A stretch of 52,287 bases of DNA from an uncultured bacterium (lineage in GTDB: Bacteria; Verrucomicrobiota; Lentisphaeria; Victivallales; UBA1829): assembly GCA_900549415.1 (NCBI GenBank), contig URNX01000022.1, positions 1-52,287 of the forward strand, in the 5' to 3' direction. A program made the translations under genes and the position numbers. Each line of letters starts with the position of its first letter. The first letter of the stretch is position 1. The notes under the pieces were generated by a model. It saw only the letters and a list, made by a program, of their open reading frames with translations. It did not search any database and was not told where the DNA came from. Shown piece after piece: positions 43,189-51,034 of the stretch.

Positions 43189-44019
43189 ATGCACGAAATC
43201 GCTTTTACAGTCGGGAAACTCTCCATTCACTGGTATGGAGTGTTCGTCGCGCTGGCATTCGTCACCGCAATGGCGACGCTGCTGATCGAACGCAAACACG
43301 CGGGGCTCACCTCCGACAACGTCTTCGACCTCGCCCTGATCGCCATCTTCGGCGGCGTCACCGGGGCGCGCCTCTTCTACGTCGTCCAATTCCACGACCA
43401 GTTCCGCGACAATCTTCTTGACGTCATCCGCATCGATAAGGGGGGACTCGTCTTCTACGGCGGTTTCATCGTCGCCCTTGCGGTCGTCATGCTCTACTGC
43501 AAATGGAAAAAACTGCAGATGCTGAAGGTGCTTGACATCTACGCTCCGGCGGTTGCGTTCGGACACGTCTTCGGGCGGATCGGCTGTTTCATGCAGGGCT
43601 GCTGCTTCGGAAAACCGCTTGCGGCGGATTCGGCATTCCCCTCGGTCGTGTTCCCCGCAGGTTCGGCTCCGGCGGTGTGCTATCCCGCGAATCCGCGCGA
43701 CCTCTATTCCGCCGTCAGGACCGCGTCTGAATCCATGCCGCTGATCCCGGTCCAGCTTTACGAATCGTTCTGCAATCTGCTGATCGGCGTTCTGCTGATA
43801 TTCCTCCTGCGCAAGGTGAAGCGTCCGGGCGGCGTGGCGGCGATCTATCTTGCGGCATATGCGGTCATGCGTTTCACCATGGAGCTGATGCGCGGAGATC
43901 ACACGGATCATATCGGCGTATTCACTCCTTCGCAGGCGGTTGCGCTCTTCCTGATGATTCCCGCCGCGGCGGTTCTCTTCTGGTACGCGGGAAGGAGAGG
44001 CGGAAATGCCGCGGAATAA
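43189..44019 (+). CDS. lgt: Prolipoprotein diacylglyceryl transferase
   Basis: 276 residues, about seven spans. It attaches diacylglycerol to the lipobox Cys of lipoproteins such as those encoded in this window. IHWYGVFVALAFVTA at the start, GARLFYVV, GLVFYGGF, the signature GRIGCFMQGCCFGKP (about residue 130), PVQLYESF and RFTMELMRGD are the Lgt blocks. The 3' end overlaps rluD by 14 nt. Confidence 0.95.
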   Translation: MHEIAFTVGKLSIHWYGVFVALAFVTAMATLLIERKHAGLTSDNVFDLALIAIFGGVTGARLFYVVQFHDQFRDNLLDVIRIDKGGLVFYGGFIVALAVVMLYCKWKKLQMLKVLDIYAPAVAFGHVFGRIGCFMQGCCFGKPLAADSAFPSVVFPAGSAPAVCYPANPRDLYSAVRTASESMPLIPVQLYESFCNLLIGVLLIFLLRKVKRPGGVAAIYLAAYAVMRFTMELMRGDHTDHIGVFTPSQAVALFLMIPAAAVLFWYAGRRGGNAAE

Positions 44020-44959
44020 GGAGCGGATCACGTTTACGGTCGAACCCGGTTTTGCAAACATCCGCATCGACCAGTGTGTCACAAAACATGCGGAAGGCGA
44101 ATACTCCCGCGTCCAGGTGCAGAAACTAATTGACGCCGGCAAGCTGACTCTGAACGGCAAAGTCTGCGCCGCCAAGCGTACGATGGTTGCGGAGGGGGAT
44201 GAAATCTCCTTTGAGCCGCCCTCCGATTCCCCGATGGAGCATGTGGAGGCGGAGGAAATCCCGCTGGATGTTCTGTATGAAGACGATGCGCTTCTGGTCA
44301 TCAACAAGCCTGCCGGGATGGTTGTTCACCCCGCCGCGGGAAACTACTCCGGAACCGTGGTCAATGCACTGCTCGGGCGCGACCGCGATCTGGTTTCCGA
44401 ATTTGATGAAGAGGACGACCCGATGCGCCCCGGCATCGTGCATCGTCTGGACAAAGATACTTCCGGCTGTCTCGTCATCGCGAAAAACGGTGTGGCGATG
44501 CACAAGCTCAGCAAAATGTTTGCCGACCGCGAGGTTTCGAAAACCTACGCGGCAATCGTGGCTCCGTGTCCGAAAGTGATTGCCGCGGAAATCCGCACGC
44601 AGATCGGGCGTCATCCGGTCAACCGCAAGAAAATGGCTGTGGTGCGCAGCGGGGGCAAAGACGCGTACACGCGTTTCACCACACTCAAACGCGGAAAAAT
44701 CGGGAATGTCACCACCGCTCTGCTTCAGGTGCGGATCATGACGGGACGCACACACCAGATCCGCGTTCACATGTCGTATTTCGGCTCCCCGGTGATCGGC
44801 GACGGCACGTACGGCGGAAACGGGCGCATTCCCGCGCCGCGCCAGATGCTTCACGCATGGAAAATAACCTTCCCGCATCCGTTTACGAAAGAGGAGCTCT
44901 CCTTCGAGGCTCCGTTCCCCGCGGATTTTCAGGAATATGTCGATAAAATTCAGGAATAA
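44006..44959 (+). CDS. rluD: RluD-like 23S rRNA pseudouridine synthase
   Basis: 317 residues. An N-terminal S4 domain (IRIDQCVTKHAEGEYSRVQV) is followed by the synthase domain with VLYEDDALLVINKPAGMVVHP, the catalytic Asp in GIVHRLDKDTSGCLVIAKN, and RTHQIRVHMSYFGSPVIGD. The closest E. coli relatives are RluC/RluD. It overlaps lgt by 14 nt and is 11 nt from the next gene. Whether it is RluD or RluC is not certain. Confidence 0.88.
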   Translation: MPRNKERITFTVEPGFANIRIDQCVTKHAEGEYSRVQVQKLIDAGKLTLNGKVCAAKRTMVAEGDEISFEPPSDSPMEHVEAEEIPLDVLYEDDALLVINKPAGMVVHPAAGNYSGTVVNALLGRDRDLVSEFDEEDDPMRPGIVHRLDKDTSGCLVIAKNGVAMHKLSKMFADREVSKTYAAIVAPCPKVIAAEIRTQIGRHPVNRKKMAVVRSGGKDAYTRFTTLKRGKIGNVTTALLQVRIMTGRTHQIRVHMSYFGSPVIGDGTYGGNGRIPAPRQMLHAWKITFPHPFTKEELSFEAPFPADFQEYVDKIQE

Positions 44960-44970
44960 GAGAGGCTGAT

Positions 44971-46032
44971 ATGGCAGTCAATGCAATCGCAATAGACGGT
45001 CCCGCCGCATCGGGCAAAAGCTCGGCGGCACAGATGCTCGCGGAGGCGATCCCGGGCGCAATTCACATCAACACCGGCTCCATGTACCGCGCGGCGGCTT
45101 GGAAGGCGCTCAGACTCGGAATCGATCCGAAGAATCCCGACCCTGCAAAGCTTGACGACATGCTTGCAAACACCACGATGCGTTTTATTCCCGGCGCAGA
45201 CGGTCTTGAACTCGAAGTTGACGGTTCCGTTCCCGGCGATGCGCTCCGCACTCCCGAAATCTCCGCGGGCGCCTCGGCAATCGCGGCGGTTCCCGCGGTT
45301 CGCACAAAACTCGTCGAATGGCAGCGCAAAATGGCGGACGGCGCGCTCGTCGTCATGGAGGGCCGCGACATCGGAACCGTGGTTTTCCCTGATGCAAAAT
45401 ACAAGTTCTTCCTGACCGCTTCCCCCGAAGCCCGCGCGAAGCGCCGTCTGCTTCAGGATGGCGGTACCCCCTCGGAAGAGGAAATCGCAAAAGTCGCCGC
45501 CGAAATCGCTGCGCGTGACAAAGCCGACTCGACCCGCGCAGTTGCCCCGCTCCGTCAGGCGGAGGACGCCGTCCTGCTCGACAACAGCGGAATGAACTTG
45601 CAGGAGACCATTGATTTCATGCTCCGCAAAATCAAAAACAAAGTCGTTCTTTCCTACCGCGTTCCGTATGCGGACACCGATCAGATGGGCGTCGTCTATT
45701 ACGCGAATTATTTTGAATATTTTGAGCGGTTCCGCAACGAACTTCTCCGCGAGACGGGGCACACCTATCTGGAACTCGAAAAAGAGGGCATCGCAATGCC
45801 GGTGATCGAAGCGAACTGCCGTTACAAAGCGTCCGCGCGCTATGATGATGTTCTCGACATCACCGGATGTTTCGCGGAGGCTTCCGGCGTGCGCGTGAAA
45901 ATCGCCTGTCAGATCTTCTGCCGCGGAAAACTTCTCGTGGAGGGCTTCACGATTCACGCGTGTGTGGACATGAAGACAGGGCGCCCGTCCCGTCCACCGC
46001 GTTTCATCAAGGAGCTTGTGGAGGCTCAATGA
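44971..46032 (+). CDS. cmk: Cytidylate kinase fused to a 4-hydroxybenzoyl-CoA-type (YbgC-like) thioesterase
   Basis: 353 residues in one frame. Residues 1-221 are a complete cytidylate kinase: P-loop IDGPAASGKSSAAQMLAE, NTGSMYRAAAWKALR, the VMEGRDIGTVVFPDA block, and ARDKADSTRAVAPL. With almost no linker a hotdog thioesterase follows at residues 222-353: SYRVPYADTDQMGVVYYANYF (with catalytic Asp near 235) and ANCRYKASARYDDVLDI. The first half makes CDP/dCDP; the second should hydrolyse acyl-CoA thioesters. The kinase is of the size seen in other bacteria, so no domain is missing. The stop overlaps the next start by 4 nt (ATGA). Confidence 0.88.
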   Translation: MAVNAIAIDGPAASGKSSAAQMLAEAIPGAIHINTGSMYRAAAWKALRLGIDPKNPDPAKLDDMLANTTMRFIPGADGLELEVDGSVPGDALRTPEISAGASAIAAVPAVRTKLVEWQRKMADGALVVMEGRDIGTVVFPDAKYKFFLTASPEARAKRRLLQDGGTPSEEEIAKVAAEIAARDKADSTRAVAPLRQAEDAVLLDNSGMNLQETIDFMLRKIKNKVVLSYRVPYADTDQMGVVYYANYFEYFERFRNELLRETGHTYLELEKEGIAMPVIEANCRYKASARYDDVLDITGCFAEASGVRVKIACQIFCRGKLLVEGFTIHACVDMKTGRPSRPPRFIKELVEAQ

Positions 46033-47270
46033 AATACCGCTGCATTTTTTTCGATATCGACGGCACGCTCCTCAACACCGAACCGATTGTCATGCCGGAG
46101 CTTCAGGCAACGCTTCTTGAGCTTACGGGGGCGCATTACGACCTTGCGGAACTCCAGCGTTTCTGGGGCATTCCGACCTCCGATACCGCCGCCGCTCTGA
46201 AGCTTTCCGATCCCGACCGTTTCGGGCGGATATGGGAGGATCGCGTGGTGCGCCGCGACAATGAGATCGAGCCGTTTCCCGGAATCGAAAAAATGCTCGG
46301 TGAACTCAAAAACGCCGGAATCCGTCTGGGAATCGTCACTTCGAAAAACCGTTCGGAGCTTTCGCAGGGTTTCCATATCGCGCAATATTTTGAACCTGAC
46401 CTGATGATCACCGCGACTGATACGGTTCTGCACAAGCCGAATCCCGACCCGCTGCTTGAGGGTCTCCGCCGCGCAGGCTGTCCTCCGGAAGAGGCGCTCT
46501 TTGTGGGCGATACGGTTCATGACGCCAATTGCGCCGCCGGAGCAAACGTCGCTTTCGGACTTGCTGTCTGGGGTGCGCATTCGGTCCGGCACATTCGCGC
46601 CGCGCATTACTTTGCCGCTCCCTCTGAAGTGGCTCCGCGCCTTGAGGAATGCGGACCGCTCCCGCCGTTTTTGCGTCAGGCGATGGAGCTTCAGTTCATC
46701 GGGCAGGCGGGTGTGACCTATTCCAAAGATCCCTATGATGTGGAGCGTTTTGAGCGCATCCGCGAACTCGCCGCGGAAATGCTCGCTGCAAAAACGGAGC
46801 TTGCGCTTGAGACGGTGAAGTCGCTCTTCTGCAACGAACGCGGCTTCCAGACTCCGAAACTTGATACGCGCGCCGCAATCTTCCGCGACGGAAAGATTCT
46901 GCTTGTCCACGAGAAAAGCGGCAAATGGTCGCTTCCCGGCGGCTGGGTTGACCTTTGCGAATCCATCCGCTCCAACACCGAGAAGGAGGTTCGCGAGGAG
47001 GCCGGGCTTGAAGTCGCCGCGCTCCGTCTGATTGCCGTCCAGGATCGCAACCGGCACAATCCGCCTCCGTATGCTTACGGAATCTGCAAGGTGTTCGTCC
47101 TTTGCGGCGAGGTCGACGGAGCGTTTCACGAGAATCTCGAAACGACGGGCTTTGCGTATTTCGCAGAAAATGAACTTCCCCCGCTTGCGGAGGAGAAAAA
47201 CACCGCCGCGCAGATCCGCATGTGTTTCGACGCCTTCCGCGATCCGGACTGGAAGGTCGTTTTCGATTGA
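46029..47270 (+). CDS. Fusion of HAD-family phosphatase and Nudix hydrolase
   Basis: 413 residues from ATG 46029. Residues 1-225 are a HAD phosphatase of the phosphoglycolate-phosphatase type: motif I FFDIDGTLLNTEP, motif II region IVTSKNRSE, motif III KPNPDPLLEG and motif IV FVGDTVHDANCA. Residues 250-413 form a Nudix hydrolase with the N-terminal helix pair common in ADP-sugar or X-diphosphate types (ALETVKSLFCNERGFQTP), then the Nudix box GGWVDLCESIRSNTEKEVREEAGL. Both active sites look intact. The pair may act on a nucleotide-linked substrate in sequence. The start overlaps the preceding fusion by 4 nt. Confidence 0.85.
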   Translation: MKYRCIFFDIDGTLLNTEPIVMPELQATLLELTGAHYDLAELQRFWGIPTSDTAAALKLSDPDRFGRIWEDRVVRRDNEIEPFPGIEKMLGELKNAGIRLGIVTSKNRSELSQGFHIAQYFEPDLMITATDTVLHKPNPDPLLEGLRRAGCPPEEALFVGDTVHDANCAAGANVAFGLAVWGAHSVRHIRAAHYFAAPSEVAPRLEECGPLPPFLRQAMELQFIGQAGVTYSKDPYDVERFERIRELAAEMLAAKTELALETVKSLFCNERGFQTPKLDTRAAIFRDGKILLVHEKSGKWSLPGGWVDLCESIRSNTEKEVREEAGLEVAALRLIAVQDRNRHNPPPYAYGICKVFVLCGEVDGAFHENLETTGFAYFAENELPPLAEEKNTAAQIRMCFDAFRDPDWKVVFD

Positions 47271-47271
47271 T

Positions 47272-47300
47272 TTGCATTCAGCGTTCGCACGGTATATATT
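47272..47300 (+). promoter_or_regulatory. Promoter of kdsB
   Basis: TTGCAT (47272-47277), 17 bp, TATATT (47295-47300) then AC. Starts within two bases of the HAD-Nudix stop codon. Confidence 0.75.
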
Positions 47301-47324
47301 ACGGTAAAAAACAGGAGAAAGATA

Positions 47325-48068
47325 ATGGCACAGCTTAAAACAATCGCCGTCATTCCCGCACGGCTTGCAAGTACAAGATTCCCGGAAAAAGTCATTGCTG
47401 AACTTGGTGGCAAGCCGATCATCCAGTGGGTCTGGGAGCGCACGGCAAAATCCAGAGCGGATCGCGTGCTCATCGCGACCGACAGCGAGAAGGTGAAAGC
47501 GATCGCGGAAGGGTTCGGCGCGGAGGCGGTCATGACCTCTCCGAATCATCCCTCCGGCTCCGACCGCATCTGGGAAGCTGCAAAGAATATCGAATGCGAC
47601 GTCATCATCAATGTTCAGGGCGACGAGCCGTTCATGAAGCCGGAAGTCATTGATTCCCTTATCGATGTCATGGCTGGAGCGGATCAGCCGGATATGGCGA
47701 CCGTTGTTGTCCCCTCGACCCGTGCGGAGATTGCCTCGAATCCGAATCTGCCGAAAGTCGTCGTGGGCGCGGATGGCTCCGCTCTCTATTTCAGCCGTTC
47801 CGAGATTCCGTTCCTGCGGACGGGCGGAACCGATATGCCGCTCTACCGTCACTGGGGCATCTATGCGTATCGCCGTGCCGCGCTGGAGCGTTTCGTCTCT
47901 CTTCCGGAGAGTCCGCTGGAGAAATGCGAGAAACTCGAACAGCTGCGCGCTCTCGAAAACGGCATGAAAATCAAAGTCGTCAAAACGCACTTCCAGAGCA
48001 TCGGCATTGATACTCCGGAGGATCTTGTCCGCGCGGAAAATTATCTGCGGGAACACAACGAGCAGTAA
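47325..48068 (+). CDS. kdsB: 3-deoxy-manno-octulosonate cytidylyltransferase (CMP-Kdo synthetase)
   Basis: 247 residues. It activates Kdo with CTP for the LPS inner core, so the cell makes LPS. IPARLASTRFPEKVIAELG is the nucleotide-binding start, followed by RADRVLIATDSEKV, HPSGSDRIWEA, INVQGDEPFMKPEVID and LPLYRHWGIYAYRR-type text (MPLYRHWGIYAYRR). ACAGGAGAAAG precedes the ATG. Confidence 0.96.
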   Translation: MAQLKTIAVIPARLASTRFPEKVIAELGGKPIIQWVWERTAKSRADRVLIATDSEKVKAIAEGFGAEAVMTSPNHPSGSDRIWEAAKNIECDVIINVQGDEPFMKPEVIDSLIDVMAGADQPDMATVVVPSTRAEIASNPNLPKVVVGADGSALYFSRSEIPFLRTGGTDMPLYRHWGIYAYRRAALERFVSLPESPLEKCEKLEQLRALENGMKIKVVKTHFQSIGIDTPEDLVRAENYLREHNEQ

Positions 48069-48071
48069 ACG

Positions 48072-49061
48072 ATGAAACGCGTTCTTCAGTACATCGTCTA
48101 TCTTGCCGCTCTGGTCTTCATGAAATTTATGGAGATCCTGCCGCGCGGGACATTCCGTTTTCTCGGCTGGCTCTTTTCGTGGCTTGCGGTTCCGCTTCCG
48201 CCGGTCGGCGGACTGATCCGCAAAAATCTCCGTTGCGCCTTTCCGGAAAAGGGTGAAAAGGAGATTTTCGATCTCTCCCGCCGCTGCATAGCGAACCTCA
48301 TTCAGACCGTTTGCGAACTTTTCTGGTTTCACAACCGCCCGGAGAAGGTGAAGGAGATGATTGACGTTCAGCCGAATCTTGCCGCCGTTGCGGAAAATGC
48401 GCGCAAGTGCATTGCGGAAGGACGCCCCGTCATTCTCATTACGCCGCATCACGGCAACTGGGAGTTCTCGGGCATGGCGCTGGGACTCTACTTCGGATTC
48501 AAAATGGCGACCGTTGTCCGCACGCCGCGCAATCCCTACCTGAGCCGTCTGATTACTGGCGGGCGTTCCGTGAAGAATGTGAGCATCATCGAATCGCGCG
48601 GCGGCATGATGAAACTCGTGCACGCAATGGAAAGCGGTTCTGTCGCCGGCATGCTCGTCGACCAGAACATCAAGGCGCGGAACGGCGGCGCGTTCGTCGA
48701 CATGTTCGGTCTTCCCGTTCCCGTTTCGCGCTTTCCGGGTACGATGGTTCTGAAGAAGAACGCATACATCGGCGTCGGTTCCTGCATCCGTCTCCCGAAC
48801 GGGCATTTCAAGGCGACGATGGATCCGCTTCCGAAGCCCGCGTCCGAGTACACTTCCGAAGAAGAGGTGATTCAGGACATCATGAAAATGACCGAAAATC
48901 TGATCCGCATGGCTCCGGAGCAATACCTCTGGCTTTACAACCGTTTCCAGTACATTCCGGAAAATGCGTCGCCGGAACTCAAGGCGAAGTATCCTTCCTA
49001 CGCGAAAACGGTGAAGCCCTCGTTCTATTCCAAACATGCAAAGGATTCCGACAAGGATTGA
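48072..49061 (+). CDS. LpxL/HtrB-type lipid A acyltransferase
   Basis: 329 residues. N-terminal membrane anchor (IVYLAALVFMKFMEILPRG), then the active-site HX4E motif in ITPHHGNWEFSGMAL and the downstream GMLVDQNIKARNGGAFVDMFG block. This is the LpxL/LpxM/LpxP/HtrB family that adds the secondary acyl chains of lipid A from acyl-ACP. The substrate (lauroyl or other) cannot be told. Starts 3 nt after the kdsB stop, so it is co-transcribed. Confidence 0.88.
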   Translation: MKRVLQYIVYLAALVFMKFMEILPRGTFRFLGWLFSWLAVPLPPVGGLIRKNLRCAFPEKGEKEIFDLSRRCIANLIQTVCELFWFHNRPEKVKEMIDVQPNLAAVAENARKCIAEGRPVILITPHHGNWEFSGMALGLYFGFKMATVVRTPRNPYLSRLITGGRSVKNVSIIESRGGMMKLVHAMESGSVAGMLVDQNIKARNGGAFVDMFGLPVPVSRFPGTMVLKKNAYIGVGSCIRLPNGHFKATMDPLPKPASEYTSEEEVIQDIMKMTENLIRMAPEQYLWLYNRFQYIPENASPELKAKYPSYAKTVKPSFYSKHAKDSDKD

Positions 49062-49064
49062 TCT

Positions 49065-50717
49065 ATGCTGAAGTGGCTGCACATCAAAAATCTGGCGCTG
49101 GTCGAGGAGGCCGATATTGAGTTTTCCCCCGGCTTCAACGCCGTTACGGGCGAGACCGGTGCGGGCAAATCCGTGCTCATGGGCGGCGTCGCCCTTCTGC
49201 TCGGCGGAAGGTTTGAGAAATCCGCCATCCGTCAGGGAACGGAGCGCTGCGAAATCGCCGGCGAATTCCGTCTGGATCCCGTTTCAGGTCCGCGCATCGC
49301 GGCTCTGCTGGAAGAATACGGACTTGAACCCTGCGAGGATTCCGCTTTGCTCGTCCGCCGCGTTTTTACGCAGTCGGGCGGACGCATCTTTGTGAATTCT
49401 TCGCCCGCAAGTGCGCAGATTCTCCGCACGATCGGGGAACTGCTCGTTGACGTCCACAGCCCCCACGAGGCGTTCGGGCTGATGAAGCCTTCCGCGCAGC
49501 TGAATGCTCTTGACCGCTTTGCCCGTCTGGATGATCTTCTGAACGAAGTTTCTGCTGCGTGGGAGGCAATCCGCAAGGTTGAAGCGGAACAGGAGGAATT
49601 CCAACGCACCATGCCTGATGCCGATGAAGCGGAGCGGCTCCGCCGGATTGTTTCCGAAATTGAATCGCAGAACCCCGAACCCGGGGAAGATGAACGGCTG
49701 GAAGCAACCCATGCCGCCGCATCAAACTCAAAAACGATTCTCGAAATTGCCTCTGCTGCGTCCGCCGCGCTGAACGAATCCGACGATTCGATTATGGACC
49801 GTCTCTCGTCTGTGCGCCGCCTGCTGCGTCCGCTGGAGACTGCGGATCCGGGTTATGCGGACAAGTTTCTTGCGAAATGCGATGAGATTTCCGACGCGGT
49901 TTCGGAGCTTACCGACGATTTGCAGTCGCGCGCTTCCGCGGTGGAACTGGATGAATCCGAATTTGCCGCCCTGGAGGAGCGCATTCAGATTCTTCAGACC
50001 CTCAAGCGGAAATACGGCCCGGAGATTGCGGACGTCCTTGCGGAGCTGGAAAATTCGCGCCGCCGTCTGGAGCTTTTCGAGAACTCCGCGCGTGAACGCG
50101 AACAGTTGGAGGCTCGTCTTTCCGCCGCGCGTTCTGCACACCTTGCTCTTTGTGCAGAGCTGACTGCCGCGCGCAAAGCCGCCTCGGAGGAACTTTCCGC
50201 CAAACTGCGCGAAGAGATCATGAAACTCGGATTCAAACGCGCCGCATTTGAGGTTGAGTTCAGCGAATCGCGCCCGGGACCGAACGGCGCAGACCGCATA
50301 GAGTTTCTGTTTTCCGCGAACCCGGGAGTTCCGGTCAAGCCGTTGAAAGACGTTGCAAGCAGCGGCGAACTTTCGCGAGTGATGCTTGCGGTGAAAACGG
50401 TTCTTGCGGAAGTCGATGAGATCGGCACGCTTGTGTTCGATGAAATTGATGCGAACATCGGCGGCGAGACTGCGGTGGTGGTTGCCGGGGAACTGCACGA
50501 ACTCGGAACGAAGAAACAGATTCTCTGCATCTCGCATCTAGCCCAGGTTGCCGCGCGCGCGGACCGTCATTTCTCAGTGGTCAAAACGACGACGGCGGAG
50601 GCGGCCGTCAGTTCGATCCATATTCTTTCGAAGAAGGAGCGCATCGCGGAGCTCGGGCGCATGCTTGGCGGTGGTCCTGCGGCGGAAACACACGCAAAGA
50701 CTCTGCTGGAAGACTGA
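49065..50717 (+). CDS. recN: DNA double-strand-break repair ATPase RecN
   Basis: 550 residues. An SMC-like protein with ABC-type ATPase halves: Walker A AVTGETGAGKSVLMGGVALL (about residues 20-35), then RVFTQSGGRIFVNSSPASAQ and a long coiled-coil middle. The C-terminal half has signature SSGELSRVMLAVKT and Walker B TLVFDEIDANIGGETA. It ends with KTLLED. It joins DNA ends in recombinational repair. Starts 3 nt after lpxL's stop and is the last gene before the CRISPR leader. Confidence 0.95.
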   Translation: MLKWLHIKNLALVEEADIEFSPGFNAVTGETGAGKSVLMGGVALLLGGRFEKSAIRQGTERCEIAGEFRLDPVSGPRIAALLEEYGLEPCEDSALLVRRVFTQSGGRIFVNSSPASAQILRTIGELLVDVHSPHEAFGLMKPSAQLNALDRFARLDDLLNEVSAAWEAIRKVEAEQEEFQRTMPDADEAERLRRIVSEIESQNPEPGEDERLEATHAAASNSKTILEIASAASAALNESDDSIMDRLSSVRRLLRPLETADPGYADKFLAKCDEISDAVSELTDDLQSRASAVELDESEFAALEERIQILQTLKRKYGPEIADVLAELENSRRRLELFENSAREREQLEARLSAARSAHLALCAELTAARKAASEELSAKLREEIMKLGFKRAAFEVEFSESRPGPNGADRIEFLFSANPGVPVKPLKDVASSGELSRVMLAVKTVLAEVDEIGTLVFDEIDANIGGETAVVVAGELHELGTKKQILCISHLAQVAARADRHFSVVKTTTAEAAVSSIHILSKKERIAELGRMLGGGPAAETHAKTLLED

Positions 50718-50723
50718 AGGAAT

Positions 50724-50756
50724 AAGGCAAAAAATATTTATGCCGATAGCCTTTTT
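50724..50756 (+). terminator. Weak terminator after recN
   Basis: AAGGC / GCCTT with a 20-nt loop (an inner GGCA / TGCC pair is an alternative) and TTTTT. Marginal stem. Confidence 0.4.
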
Positions 50757-50799
50757 GAGTAATCTATTGCTGCACGAATTGTTCTGATTTGAAATCTTT

Positions 50800-50839
50800 G
50801 TTGCTGCATGCTATCTTATGTAAAAGATTTAGGAGCAAC
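50800..50839 (+). repeat. Imperfect dyad in the CRISPR leader with repeat-like ends
   Basis: GTTGCT (50800) pairs with AGCAAC (50834-50839), and inside ATCTT pairs with AAGAT. GGAGCAAC (50832-50839) is the exact reverse complement of GTTGCTCC, the first 8 bases of the CRISPR repeat. Confidence 0.4.
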
Positions 50840-50954
50840 TCCATTCTGTTATGTTCCGCGAACCCTGGATGACATGTATCATTGTATATAAAGTTCGCGA
50901 TTGACGTAACATGTTGATGATCAGACGATTATAAGGAAACGGAGGATGCAGTAG

Positions 50955-50966
50955 TGCTCTTTGACA
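50955..50966 (+). promoter_or_regulatory. boxA-like antitermination motif in the CRISPR leader
   Basis: TGCTCTTTGACA, one base from the E. coli rRNA boxA core TGCTCTTTAACA. It lies 69 nt before the first repeat. NusB/S10 loading at boxA is known to protect rRNA and some CRISPR transcripts from Rho. Confidence 0.55.
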
Positions 50967-50999
50967 AATGAAAGTTGATATTTCGCGCGATTCTTTGAT

Positions 51000-51028
51000 T
51001 TGCATTTTGAGCCGGAACGGTTTATATT
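51000..51028 (+). promoter_or_regulatory. Promoter of the CRISPR array
   Basis: TTGCAT (51000-51005), 17 bp, TATATT (51023-51028) then AC. Transcription would start almost exactly at the first repeat (51035). Confidence 0.7.
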
Positions 51029-51034
51029 ACCCCT

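Larger units (their letters stand above)
50757..51034 (+). other. CRISPR leader
   Basis: A 278-nt AT-richer stretch without genes between recN and the first repeat. The repeat orientation (ends in ATTGAAAC) and the lack of a gene here mark it as the leader side. It holds a dyad (50800-50839), a boxA-like motif (50955-50966) and a promoter (51000-51028) described separately; apart from these I see nothing else. Confidence 0.8.

Noticed and set aside
46026..49082. A 1018-codon open frame on the minus strand
   Set aside because: Antisense to the HAD-Nudix, kdsB and lpxL genes; composition is that of a GC-rich shadow and no domain is visible.
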